A DNA stretch of 64,000 nucleotides. It comes from Trinickia acidisoli (GTDB lineage Bacteria > Pseudomonadota > Gammaproteobacteria > Burkholderiales > Burkholderiaceae). Where the stretch lies: NCBI RefSeq assembly GCF_017315725.1, contig NZ_JAFLRG010000002.1, positions 310,001 through 374,000 of the forward strand, in the 5' to 3' direction. How positions within the stretch are numbered: the stretch's first letter is position 1; every line of letters begins with the position of its first letter. The notes below the pieces were generated by a model, which was not told the DNA's origin, ran no database searches, and saw only the letters and a program-made list of their open reading frames with translations. This document shows positions 17,255-25,780 of the stretch, in pieces. Both the position numbers and the translations under genes were made by a program.

Positions 17255-18568
17255 TCATTGTGGCTTCATTCGTGCGCCGACGATCAGCGAAAGCAAGCAG
17301 CCTATTGCCAGATAGCCGGCAACGAGATGCCACGAGCCGCCCGCGAGGCTCGTGAGCGCCACCGCGATGAACGGCGTGAAGCCGCCGCCGACCACGCTCG
17401 CGAATTGGTAGCCGACGCCGGCGCCGCTATAGCGATACTCTGCGCCGAACAGTTCGGTGAAGAGCGGCTGTTGCACGCTGACGACCATGTCGTGCGCGAT
17501 GTTGGCGAGGAGCACCGCGAAGATCACGATCCAGACCGTCGCGCGCGCCTCGAGCGCCATGAAGAACGGCACCGCGGATACGAGGCCGATCGTCGCGCCG
17601 ACGAGGTAGATGCGCTTGAGCCCGAAGCGGTCGGCGAGCCAGGCGAAACAGGGGATCGTCACACAACTGACCGCGCCGACGAGCAGCCCGATGTTGAGGA
17701 ACAGATCGCGCGACATGCCGAGGTTGGTCGTCGAATAGCTCAATGCGAACGCGGTGACGATATACATCGAGAACAACTCGGCGAGCCGCAACGCGATGAT
17801 GTACGCAAACGCCTTCGGATGACGCGTGAGTGCTTCGACGACGGGAAGCTTCAGCTTGCGATGCTGGTGCTCGACGTTTTCGACGAACTCTTGCGACTCA
17901 TCCATGCTCGCGCGCACCCAGAGGCCGATCGCGACGAGGACGATGCTGAATACGAAAGGCAACCGCCAGCCCCACGCGCGAAATGCCGCATCGCCGAAAG
18001 CATGACTCAACAAGGAGACGATGCCGGTGGCGAGCACGAGGCCGATCCCGTATCCCACTTGCACGCCGCTGCTGTAGAACGCCTTGTTGCCGCGCGGTGC
18101 GGATTCGACGGCCATCAGCGCCGCGCCACCCCATTCGCCGCCCACGGCAAAGCCCTGGATCGCACGCATCGTCACGAGCAGTACAGGGGCCCACCAGCCG
18201 ATCGATGCGAATGTCGGCAAGAACCCGATCGCAACCGTGGACAGGCCCATCATCATCACGGTCAGTACCAGCATCCGCTTGCGCCCGAGCCGGTCGCCAT
18301 AGTGGCCGAACACGATGCCGCCCAATGGGCGAAACAGAAAACCTACGCCGAACGTTGCGAAGGCGGCGAGGGTGCCCATCGTCGGGCTGACCTTCGGAAA
18401 GAATGCGGTATTGAATACCAAGGCGGCGACGATGCCGTAGAGCAGAAAATCGTACCAATCGACGACGGCGCCCACGGCACTGCCGATCGCGGCTCGATGC
18501 GCCTGGCTCTTGGGTTGATAGTGGCTCGTGGTATCCGCGGTATGAGCGGTATCGAGGTGCGGGGTCAT
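17255..18568 (-). CDS. MHS-family MFS transporter (shikimate/aromatic acid type)
   Basis: 437 residues with about 12 membrane segments. The start is ATG 18568 (MTPHLDTAHT) with AGGAGA seven bases upstream; the longer open frame further up is not transporter-like. AVVDWYDFLLYG, GHYGDRLGRKRMLV and an RSxxEEW-like loop (GGEWGGAAL) mark the metabolite:H+ symporter group with ShiA and KgtP. In this island the cargo is probably shikimate, quinate or protocatechuate. It is divergent from the HPPD gene across a promoter region with IclR boxes. Confidence 0.82.
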   Translation of the reverse strand: MTPHLDTAHTADTTSHYQPKSQAHRAAIGSAVGAVVDWYDFLLYGIVAALVFNTAFFPKVSPTMGTLAAFATFGVGFLFRPLGGIVFGHYGDRLGRKRMLVLTVMMMGLSTVAIGFLPTFASIGWWAPVLLVTMRAIQGFAVGGEWGGAALMAVESAPRGNKAFYSSGVQVGYGIGLVLATGIVSLLSHAFGDAAFRAWGWRLPFVFSIVLVAIGLWVRASMDESQEFVENVEHQHRKLKLPVVEALTRHPKAFAYIIALRLAELFSMYIVTAFALSYSTTNLGMSRDLFLNIGLLVGAVSCVTIPCFAWLADRFGLKRIYLVGATIGLVSAVPFFMALEARATVWIVIFAVLLANIAHDMVVSVQQPLFTELFGAEYRYSGAGVGYQFASVVGGGFTPFIAVALTSLAGGSWHLVAGYLAIGCLLSLIVGARMKPQ

Positions 18569-18654
18569 TCGGTGTCTCCTACTGTATTGGCTGCCGAGTC
18601 GTTGCAGCATAGGGCTGCCGGCACACCATACGCAATGCGGCTTTCGCGCTTTTC

Positions 18655-18690
18655 GCGCGATTATCGCGCAAATATGTTCGATAATCGCAC
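18655..18690. promoter_or_regulatory. IclR (PcaR/PobR-type) boxes between the MHS transporter and HPPD
   Basis: GTTCGATAATCGCAC at 18676-18690 is identical to the box at 34885 and, as I recall, to the 15-bp PcaR site of Pseudomonas putida. GCGCGATTATCGCGC at 18655-18669 is a second palindrome in opposite orientation, 21 bp away. Both lie in the 230 bp between divergent genes, so one IclR protein may control import and the dioxygenase. Confidence 0.7.
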
Positions 18691-18798
18691 GGTTTTCGGG
18701 TTTGCCCCGACCCGGTCGATTGCCTCTAGCGTTTCCCTGCGCTGCCGCACGGTGAACGATTTGGTTAAAATTGGCGCAACGCCGTTCGGAGGTTTTGC

Positions 18799-19941
18799 AT
18801 GTGCCCTGTCGTTTCACCGTCTGACGATGCATCGGCCCCGGTTACCGGTCCGTTCAATCAGTTCAACCCGCTCGGTTTGGCCGGCCTCGAGTTCGTCGAA
18901 TTCGCCGCGCGCGAGCCTGCGGAACTCGGCCGGCGGCTCGAGCAGCTCGGCTTCAAGGCCATTGCTCGGCACATCAGCAAGGAAGTGAAGCTGTATCGGC
19001 AGGGCGACATGAATTTTCTCGTCAATGCCGAACCCGACTCTTTTGCGGCGCGGTATGCGCAAGAGTACGGCATGGGCATCTGCGCGCTCGGCATGCGGGT
19101 CGAGAACGCGTCACGCGCGTTCAAGCGGGCGATCGGGCTCGGTGCTTGGCCGTTCGAGGGGGAGCGCACCGGTGAGTCCGAATTGAAGATTCCGGCGATT
19201 CAAGGGATCGGCGATTCGCACATCTATTTCGTCGATCGTTGGCGCGGGCGCGGCGGCTTGCGCGGCGGCGTAGGCGACATCTCGATCTTCGACATCGACT
19301 TCAGGCCGATCGACATCGCAACCGCGCATGCGGACCTCGCCCATCCGGGCACTGGCTTGCAGCGCGTCGATCATATGGCGCAAACGGTCGGTGCTGGGCG
19401 AATGCAAGAATGGCTCGAGTTTTATCGGGACCTGCTGCATTTCAGCGAAATCCACGAAGTCGATCCGGACGGACGCGTCTCGAACGATTCGCGTGTAATG
19501 GTGTCGCCTTGCGGGGAAGTGCGGATTCCGCTCTACGAGGAAGGGACGGCGCGCACGGAACAGATGCATGCGTATCTGCCCGATCATCCGGGCGAAGGCG
19601 TGCAGCATATCGCGCTCGCGACCGATGACATATTCGCGTGCGTCGATGCGCTCGGCGGCAACGGCGTGGAGTTCATCGAGCCGCCGCCCGCCTATTACGA
19701 TGCCATCGATGCGCGTTTGCCCGGCCATGGCGTCGATATCGACGCGCTGCGTTCGCGCGGTATTTTGATCGACGGAGAAATCGGCGCGGATAGCGTGCCG
19801 CACCTTTTCTTTCAGACCTTCGTCAAGCATCGGCCCGGCGAAATCTTCTTCGAAGTCGTGCAGCGCAGCGGTCACCACGGTTTCGGCGAAGGCAATCTCG
19901 CGGCATTGGCGAGCGCGCGCTCGGCGGCTCGATCGGCGTAA
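18799..19941 (+). CDS. hpd: 4-hydroxyphenylpyruvate dioxygenase-family enzyme
   Basis: 380 residues with two vicinal-oxygen-chelate domains. Iron ligands are visible: His in RVDHMAQ, His in GVQHIALAT, and Glu in GEIFFEVVQR; the C-terminus has the family's GFGEGN. GGAGG precedes ATG 18799. Typical function is conversion of 4-hydroxyphenylpyruvate to homogentisate. No homogentisate genes are nearby, so a role in this aromatic-acid island is uncertain. It resembles the C-terminal half of the dehydratase at 23728 closely (SKEVKLYRQG against SKDVTLYRHG; AEPDSFAA against SEPDSFAS). Confidence 0.85.
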   Translation: MCPVVSPSDDASAPVTGPFNQFNPLGLAGLEFVEFAAREPAELGRRLEQLGFKAIARHISKEVKLYRQGDMNFLVNAEPDSFAARYAQEYGMGICALGMRVENASRAFKRAIGLGAWPFEGERTGESELKIPAIQGIGDSHIYFVDRWRGRGGLRGGVGDISIFDIDFRPIDIATAHADLAHPGTGLQRVDHMAQTVGAGRMQEWLEFYRDLLHFSEIHEVDPDGRVSNDSRVMVSPCGEVRIPLYEEGTARTEQMHAYLPDHPGEGVQHIALATDDIFACVDALGGNGVEFIEPPPAYYDAIDARLPGHGVDIDALRSRGILIDGEIGADSVPHLFFQTFVKHRPGEIFFEVVQRSGHHGFGEGNLAALASARSAARSA

Positions 19942-19943
19942 GC

Positions 19944-20630
19944 CTAGCGTTCCTTCTTCACGAACCGCAGGATCGCATCGACGATCATCTCGCGATGCTT
20001 CGCGCGTAGGCGCGGATGCGAAGGATCTCGCCCGAACGCCGTGCCGAACGTCGATCGATTGCTGACGCGATGAAAGCAAAGCGAGCTGATCATGAGATGC
20101 AGATCGATCGGATCGACGTCGCTTCTGAATTTCCCCGACGCCATGCCGCGTGCGAGCAAGTCTTCGATCGTGACGATCGCGCTCGCGTTGCGGCTTCGGA
20201 ACGTCTTCAATTGCTCGAGATACTTCGCGCCGTGAATGTTTTCGATCGTGACTAAACGGACGAAATCGCGATGCCGGTCGTGGTAATCGAAAGTGAATTC
20301 GACGAGCCTGCGCATGCCCTCGACCGGCTCGAGCTCGCTCACGTGCAAATCTTGCTCCAATGCACGGATGTCGCCGTATACCTTGTCGAGCACCGCTTCG
20401 TACAGCCCTTCCTTGCTGCCGAAGTAGTAATAGAGCATGCGCTTCGTCGTATTCGTGCGCTCGGCGATAGCATCGACGCGCGCGCCGGCGAGGCCCATTG
20501 CGGAGAACTCGGCCGTCGCTACTTCGAGAATATTGCGCTTGGTCTCTTCCGGATCGTACTTACGCCGAGCGTCGACTTTGGCGCGGCTGCTGTTGGACGA
20601 GGCCGCCGGTCTTCCCATGTCGTCTTGCAT
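19944..20630 (-). CDS. TetR-family transcriptional regulator
   Basis: 228 residues. The N-terminal HTH includes RVDAIAERTNTTKRMLYYYFGSKEGLY, and the C-terminal ligand domain is of the TetR_C_33/YcdC type (HRDFVRLVTIENIHGAKYL). It stands 97 bp downstream of the MFS gene of the aroQ-aroE operon, on the same strand but beyond a terminator. Similar regulators are found in shikimate/quinate degradation clusters of Burkholderiales, so control of the divergent aroQ/dehydratase promoters is likely but not shown. Confidence 0.82.
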   Translation of the reverse strand: MQDDMGRPAASSNSSRAKVDARRKYDPEETKRNILEVATAEFSAMGLAGARVDAIAERTNTTKRMLYYYFGSKEGLYEAVLDKVYGDIRALEQDLHVSELEPVEGMRRLVEFTFDYHDRHRDFVRLVTIENIHGAKYLEQLKTFRSRNASAIVTIEDLLARGMASGKFRSDVDPIDLHLMISSLCFHRVSNRSTFGTAFGRDPSHPRLRAKHREMIVDAILRFVKKER

Positions 20631-20674
20631 CTTCAGAGTGGAATGCGCGCGATTCTAGCATGGCGCCTTTCTCC

Positions 20675-20710
20675 AAAAAACGACCAAGCCCGGCGATAGA
20701 GCTTGGTCGT
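20675..20710 (-). terminator. Rho-independent terminator after the ACS transporter
   Basis: On the minus strand ACGACCAAGC, an 11-nt loop and GCTTGGTCGT form a perfect 10-bp stem, followed at once by TTTTTT. It is 18 bp past the stop of the MFS gene, so it ends the aroQ-aroE-MFS transcript before the TetR gene. Confidence 0.88.
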
Positions 20711-20727
20711 AGGGCGGCCGGCGGTGC

Positions 20728-22077
20728 CTACAGTTCGATGCGCTTGATGTCGCCGACGATGAAGATATAAGACGCCGCACCGATCAGCGCGATGACGCCG
20801 ATGAACGCAAGCGCCCAGACGAACGAGCCCGTTGCCGCCACGATCAGGCCGATGACGAGCGGCGTGATGATGCCGGCGAGATTCGCCGCGACGTTGAAAA
20901 TCCCGCCGGTCAAACCGAGCAAGTCGCTCGGGGCGATGTCGGAAACGAGCGTCCAACCGAGCGCGGCCATGCCTTGCGCGAAGAACGCGAGCGACAGAAT
21001 CGCAATGACGGCCATGTTGCTCTGCACGAAGTTCGCGAGGACGATCGTCGACGCGAGCAGCAGCCCGGCGATGATCGGCAGCTTGCGTGCAACGTTCGGC
21101 GATTTGCCGCGGCGCAGCAGCCAATCCGAGAACGTACCGCCGAACATCACGCCGATCGATGCGGCGATGAAAGGCATGACCGCGAAAAAGCCGATCTTCA
21201 GCCAACCCATATGGCGCTCCGTTGCCAGGTAGGTCGGAAACCAGGTCAAGAAGAATACGAGCGTCGAGTTGCCGGCGAACTGGCCGAGGCAAATGCCCGT
21301 GAGTTGCCGGTGCTTGAGTAGCCGGCCGATATCGCGCCAATCGACCTTGGCATGCTTGCCCGCTTGTTCGCTCGGGCTGTGCCGAGTGACACCGCCGCCC
21401 GCTTCGATGTACGCGAGTTCGGCATCGTTGGCTGCGGGATGATCGAGCGGTTCGCGATAGAAGCGCCACCACACGAGACCAAAGACAACACCGACACCGC
21501 CGACCACGTAGAAGAGGGAGCGCCACCCGAACGTGCCCATCAGCGCGAACAGAAGGGGACTGAAGAATGCGAGGCCGATATATTCGCCGACCGTATAGGT
21601 GCCCGTGGCGAATGCGCGCTCCGTTTGCGGAAACCACGTCGCCACGATTCGGCTATTGGTCGGAAAGCACGGCGATTCGGTCACGCCGAGGCCGAGCCGA
21701 CAAGCGAAGAGCGCGCCGACGCCATTTACGAGTCCCTGCGTTAGCGTGCACAGCGACCACAGCGTCATCGACAGAAAATAGGTCAGCTTGCTGCCGAAGC
21801 GGTCGAGGAATACACCGCCGGGTATCTGCGATACGACATAGCTCCACGAAAACGCCGAAAAGATCAAACCCATCAACGCCGCGTTGATGCCGAGCTCCTT
21901 CGTCATTTGCGGAGCCGCAATACCGAGCACGGTTCGGTCGAGGTAATTGATCATCGTCCCCGCGGCCAGCAGACCTAGGACACGGTAGCGGGCGCGCGAG
22001 CGCCGAACCGTGGACGGTTGCGCAGCCGCTTGCGGTGGCGCCGAGCCGAGCGAGCGCGGTGAAATCGGAGGGGCCAT
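20728..22077 (-). CDS. MFS transporter, anion:cation symporter (ACS) family
   Basis: 449 residues and about 12 membrane segments. The start is ATG 22077 (MAPPISPRSL) with AGGAGA upstream. MINYLDRTVLGIAAPQMTKELG, then SWSYVVSQIPGGVFLDRFGSK and GVTESPCFPTNSRIV, are the marks of the glucarate/galactonate/aromatic-acid ACS group. It is the last gene of an aroQ-aroE-MFS operon, which points to quinate, shikimate or a related carboxylate as substrate. Confidence 0.83.
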   Translation of the reverse strand: MAPPISPRSLGSAPPQAAAQPSTVRRSRARYRVLGLLAAGTMINYLDRTVLGIAAPQMTKELGINAALMGLIFSAFSWSYVVSQIPGGVFLDRFGSKLTYFLSMTLWSLCTLTQGLVNGVGALFACRLGLGVTESPCFPTNSRIVATWFPQTERAFATGTYTVGEYIGLAFFSPLLFALMGTFGWRSLFYVVGGVGVVFGLVWWRFYREPLDHPAANDAELAYIEAGGGVTRHSPSEQAGKHAKVDWRDIGRLLKHRQLTGICLGQFAGNSTLVFFLTWFPTYLATERHMGWLKIGFFAVMPFIAASIGVMFGGTFSDWLLRRGKSPNVARKLPIIAGLLLASTIVLANFVQSNMAVIAILSLAFFAQGMAALGWTLVSDIAPSDLLGLTGGIFNVAANLAGIITPLVIGLIVAATGSFVWALAFIGVIALIGAASYIFIVGDIKRIEL

Positions 22078-22127
22078 GTCGTTGTGTCTCCTATCGACCT
22101 GAGTCGAGGTTATTGAATGAGCGCGAG

Positions 22128-23000
22128 CTATCGCGCGAGCAGCGCTTGCAGATGCGCGAACATCCGGTCGGCGTCCGGCTCTACGCCGGTGAAAATGCGG
22201 AACGCGTCCACGGCTTGGTAGACGGCCATGCCGCCGCCGCTCAGCGTGCGGCAACCGATTTTTTCGGCGGCTTCGATGAGTGCGGTGCGGATTGGGAAAT
22301 AGACGATGTCGGCGACCCACAGCGCGCGATGCAGCAACTCGGCGGACAAAGGCATGCCCGGCAGCTTGGCCATGCCCGTCGGCGTGGCGTGAATGAGACC
22401 GGTTGCCTCGCACATCGCGTCCGCGAGCGAGCCGCCCGACACGATCTCTGCCGTGGTGAACCGTTGTTGCAATTCGGCCGCGAGCGAGGCTGCGCGCGTC
22501 TCGTCGACGTCGAACAACATCAGTTGCTCGACGCCGAGGCTCAGTGCAGCGTGCGCCACCGCGGCGCCCGCACCGCCCGCGCCGAGTTGCACGACGCGCG
22601 CGAGCGATGCATTGGGCAGGCCGCGCTGAAACGAGCGCGTGAAGCCGGACCAATCGGTGTTGTAGCCGAGCCGCCGGCCGTCTTTGAACAGCACGGTGTT
22701 CACCGCGCCCAATGCGTTGGCGTCGTCGGACAGTTCGTCGAGCAGCGGAATCACCGCTTGCTTGCACGGATAGGTGATGTTCAGGCCGTCGAAGCCCATG
22801 CGCTCGGCGGCCGTGAGCAGGTCGGGCAGTGCGCTCACGTCGACGCCGAGTGCTTCGAGATCGATGCGCCGATACACGCAGGTGAGCCCTTGTTGCCGCG
22901 CTTCTTCCTCGTGCATCGCCGGGCTCAGCGATCCGCCGATGCCCGCGCCGATCAGCCCGAGCAGGATCGAACGCTGATCTCGCTTCGTCTCGGCGCTCAT
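22128..23000 (-). CDS. Shikimate/quinate dehydrogenase (catabolic type)
   Basis: 290 residues. The substrate domain holds GAGIGGSLSPAMHE and the catalytic Lys/Asp pair in NITYPCKQ and GYNTDWSGF; the NAD(P) loop is LGAGGAGAA. The start overlaps the aroQ stop (ATGA) and has GGGAGG upstream. Its place with 3-dehydroquinase, importers and dehydroshikimate dehydratase indicates oxidation of shikimate or quinate to the 3-dehydro form, as in QuiB/QsuD/YdiB, rather than biosynthesis. Cofactor preference cannot be read with certainty. Confidence 0.85.
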   Translation of the reverse strand: MSAETKRDQRSILLGLIGAGIGGSLSPAMHEEEARQQGLTCVYRRIDLEALGVDVSALPDLLTAAERMGFDGLNITYPCKQAVIPLLDELSDDANALGAVNTVLFKDGRRLGYNTDWSGFTRSFQRGLPNASLARVVQLGAGGAGAAVAHAALSLGVEQLMLFDVDETRAASLAAELQQRFTTAEIVSGGSLADAMCEATGLIHATPTGMAKLPGMPLSAELLHRALWVADIVYFPIRTALIEAAEKIGCRTLSGGGMAVYQAVDAFRIFTGVEPDADRMFAHLQALLAR

Positions 23001-23452
23001 TGCTTGCCTCCCTTATCGAGCAGGGCTGCCATCCGTTCCAGCGCCAAGACATACCCTTGGGTGCCGCAGCCGATGATGATCGCCTCGGCAATGGGCGAGA
23101 CGAACGAATGATGTCGGAATGCTTCGCGCTTGTGCACGTTCGAGATATGAACTTCGATCACGGGCTTGGCGATTGCCGTCAGCGCGTCGGCCAGCGCGAT
23201 CGACGTGTGCGTATAGGCGGCGGGATTGATCACGATGCCGTCGACGCGCTCGCGTGCGTCATGGAGCCAGTCGATCAATTGATGTTCGGCGTTCGACTGC
23301 CGGAAGTCGACGGCCAGCCCGAGACGTTCGGCGGCTTGCGTGCAGCGCAAAGCGACATCGGCAAGCGTCTCGCTGCCATAGATAGCCGGCTCACGTGTGC
23401 CGAGCAGATTGAGATTCGGTCCATTGAGGACCAGAACTGAAGCCAGTGCCAT
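22997..23452 (-). CDS. aroQ: 3-dehydroquinate dehydratase, type II
   Basis: 151 residues from ATG 23452 with GGAGTGG upstream. Family motifs: LNGPNLNLLGTREPAIYG (catalytic Tyr after Ile), FRQSNAEHQLIDWLH, INPAAYTHTSIAL, and EVHISNVHKREAFRHHS (catalytic His). It interconverts 3-dehydroquinate and 3-dehydroshikimate. As first gene of the operon with a dehydrogenase and importer it serves the catabolic route from quinate. Confidence 0.93.
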   Translation of the reverse strand: MALASVLVLNGPNLNLLGTREPAIYGSETLADVALRCTQAAERLGLAVDFRQSNAEHQLIDWLHDARERVDGIVINPAAYTHTSIALADALTAIAKPVIEVHISNVHKREAFRHHSFVSPIAEAIIIGCGTQGYVLALERMAALLDKGGKQ

Positions 23453-23572
23453 AACAACCACTCCATCTTGTAAGGGAACGCTGCACGAACCGCGCAGGTA
23501 TCGTTCCGAATGCACGCAAGTGTGCAGCCGATCGCGTCACAAGTCATTCTAGGGTTTTCTCGAATTTGTACC

Positions 23573-23587
23573 AACTAGTTAGTTCAC
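23573..23587. promoter_or_regulatory. Candidate operator between aroQ operon and dehydratase gene
   Basis: AACTAGTT (23573-23580) is a palindrome inside a longer imperfect dyad. AGTTAGTTCAC (23577-23587) recurs exactly at 29090-29100 upstream of pcaB. A motif shared by two promoters of the same pathway suggests a common regulator, possibly the TetR protein. The evidence is only two copies. Confidence 0.35.
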
Positions 23588-23727
23588 GTACAGTTCGCCT
23601 TATTCTCGCAAGCGGGCATACCGCCGCCTCGTTACCAGCCGCATTCGTATGAACGGAGTGCGGAAAGATCGGCGCGAAGCGGCAGTTCGTTTGCTTCATC
23701 CATCGTTTCCAGCGCAGCACATAGCCC

Positions 23728-25665
23728 ATGCAGACCCATTCTTTTCGTCGTGCCGATGCGCCGTTGCAGCGCTCGATCGCCACCGTTTCGATCAGCGGCA
23801 CGCTCGTCGAGAAGCTGCGGGCGATTCACGCGGCGGGGTTTCGCTGCGTCGAGATCTTCGAGAACGACTTGCTCTACTACGACGGAACGCCCGCCGACGT
23901 CCGCCGCATTGCCGACGATCTCGAGTTGCGGATCGTGCTCTATCAGCCGTTTCGCGATTTCGAGGGCGTGAGCGTCGAGCGGCTGATGCGCAACGTCGAG
24001 CGCGTCAAACGCAAGTTCGACGTGATGCATGCGCTCGGCACCGACCGGCTGCTCGTCTGCAGCAATGTGTCCCCTGACACGGTTCGTGACGACGGGTTGA
24101 TCGTCGATCAACTGGGCGTGCTCGCGCAGCAGGCGCAAGCGGCCGGCGTGACCGCGTGCTATGAGGCGCTCGCTTGGGGACGGCACGTCAATTCGTATCG
24201 TCATGCGTGGCGGCTCGTCGATGCAGTCGATTCACCGAACCTTACGCTCGCGCTCGACAGCTTTCATACGCTGTCGATCGGCGATTCGCTCGATGAAATC
24301 GCATCGATTCCGGGGGAGCGGATCGGATTCGTGCAGATTGCCGATGCGCCGCAAATGAGCATGGACGTGCTCGAATGGAGCCGCCACTATCGCTGTTTTC
24401 CCGGGCAGGGCGATTTCGCGTTGGCCGAGTTTTCCGCACGCGTGATCGAGAGCGGCTATCGCGGCCCGCTTTCGCTCGAGATCTTCAACGACGGCTTTCG
24501 CGGTGCACCGCCTGTTGCGACTGCTGCCGACGGGTACCGCTCGCTTCTGCTGCTGGAAGAGGACACGCGTGCAGGGTTGGGCGGCGGGGAAACGACCGCC
24601 GCGTTGCCGCTCTATGCGCCGCCCAAAGCACCCGCGCATCTGTCTACGCAATTTCTGGAGTTTGCCGTCGATACCGCGTCGCGCACGCATCTCGTCGACT
24701 GGCTCGAGAAACTGCACTTCCATTGCGCGGGGCAGCATCGATCGAAAGACGTCACGCTGTATCGGCACGGCGCGGCCGCCATCGTGCTGAACTCGGAACC
24801 CGATTCGTTCGCGAGTTCGTTCTTTCAGCAACATGGTCTTTCGCTTTGCGCGTCGGCGTTTCGTCTCGACGATGCGCAGCTTGCGCTCGAACGTGCTGCC
24901 GGTTTCGGCTATGTCCCGTTCTCGGGACGCATCGGGCCGAACGAGCGCGTGGTGCCGTCCGTGCGTTCGCCCGATGGCAGTCTTAACTACTTAGTGAACG
25001 AAAAGTCGGGGCAGCCGACGTTGTTCGAAGCCGATTTCGTGCTGACGGACATCGATGTTTCGAGCGAGGCCGGGCCGTTGATCGGCATCGATCACCTATG
25101 CCTAGCGCTGCCGATGGGGGCGCTCGATAGCTGGACGTTGTTCTTGAAAGCCGTGTTCGGGCTTGAAGCATCGCCTGGCGTCGTAGTGCCTGATCCGTAT
25201 GGGCTCGTGCGATCGCGTGCGTTCTGCAATCGCGATCGCACGCTGCGCCTCGTGCTCAATGCGTCGGTCGATCGCCACACGGCCGTGGCCGAGACGATTC
25301 AGGCGTATCGCGGCACGGGGCTCAACCACGTCGCGTTCGGTACCGCCGACATCTTTCGTGCGGTTGCCGACTTCGAGGCGGCGGGCCTTCCGCTTTTGCG
25401 CATTCCTCGCAACTACTACGACGATCTGGAAGCCCGTTATGCATTGCCCGAATCCGTTCTCGCCAGTCTGCAAGCGCACAACCTGCTCTATGACCGCGAC
25501 GAGCGTGGTGGCGAGTTTTTGCATGCCTATACGGAAACGCTCGATCAGCGCTTCTTTCTAGAAATCGTCGAGCGGCGCGGCGGGTACGACGGCTACGGCG
25601 CGCCCAATGCCGCGGTGAGATTGGCCGCCCAAGCTCGGCACCGGCAGGAACGTGCTGCGAATTAG
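23728..25665 (+). CDS. quiC: 3-dehydroshikimate dehydratase fused to an HPPD-like domain
   Basis: 645 residues. Residues 1-280 form a sugar-phosphate-isomerase-like TIM barrel (QRSIATVSISGTLVEKLRAI, VEIFENDLLYYDG). Its metal ligands are in CYEALAWG, LALDSFHTL, GFVQIADAP and SLEIFND. Residues about 305-635 are two VOC domains of HPPD type with the His/His/Glu set still present (GIDHLCLAL, GLNHVAFGT, FFLEIVERRGGYDGYG). Fused enzymes of this kind (QuiC1, QsuB) convert 3-dehydroshikimate to protocatechuate. It supplies substrate to pcaHG at 30230. Only a weak ribosome-binding site precedes ATG 23728. Confidence 0.88.
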   Translation: MQTHSFRRADAPLQRSIATVSISGTLVEKLRAIHAAGFRCVEIFENDLLYYDGTPADVRRIADDLELRIVLYQPFRDFEGVSVERLMRNVERVKRKFDVMHALGTDRLLVCSNVSPDTVRDDGLIVDQLGVLAQQAQAAGVTACYEALAWGRHVNSYRHAWRLVDAVDSPNLTLALDSFHTLSIGDSLDEIASIPGERIGFVQIADAPQMSMDVLEWSRHYRCFPGQGDFALAEFSARVIESGYRGPLSLEIFNDGFRGAPPVATAADGYRSLLLLEEDTRAGLGGGETTAALPLYAPPKAPAHLSTQFLEFAVDTASRTHLVDWLEKLHFHCAGQHRSKDVTLYRHGAAAIVLNSEPDSFASSFFQQHGLSLCASAFRLDDAQLALERAAGFGYVPFSGRIGPNERVVPSVRSPDGSLNYLVNEKSGQPTLFEADFVLTDIDVSSEAGPLIGIDHLCLALPMGALDSWTLFLKAVFGLEASPGVVVPDPYGLVRSRAFCNRDRTLRLVLNASVDRHTAVAETIQAYRGTGLNHVAFGTADIFRAVADFEAAGLPLLRIPRNYYDDLEARYALPESVLASLQAHNLLYDRDERGGEFLHAYTETLDQRFFLEIVERRGGYDGYGAPNAAVRLAAQARHRQERAAN

Positions 25666-25780
25666 CAGCCGGTCGGCCCTCGGAGCAAGAGGCCGAGCAT
25701 GTGTTGTTCCCATTTGCTTTATCACAGAGACCTCGGACGCAACCTGGGGCGATGACCTTTGGAGTGGAGAAAAAAGCTAG

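Noticed and set aside
17123..18988. 621-codon plus-strand frame opposite the MHS transporter
   Set aside because: Charged, low-complexity antisense product; the minus strand has a clear transporter.
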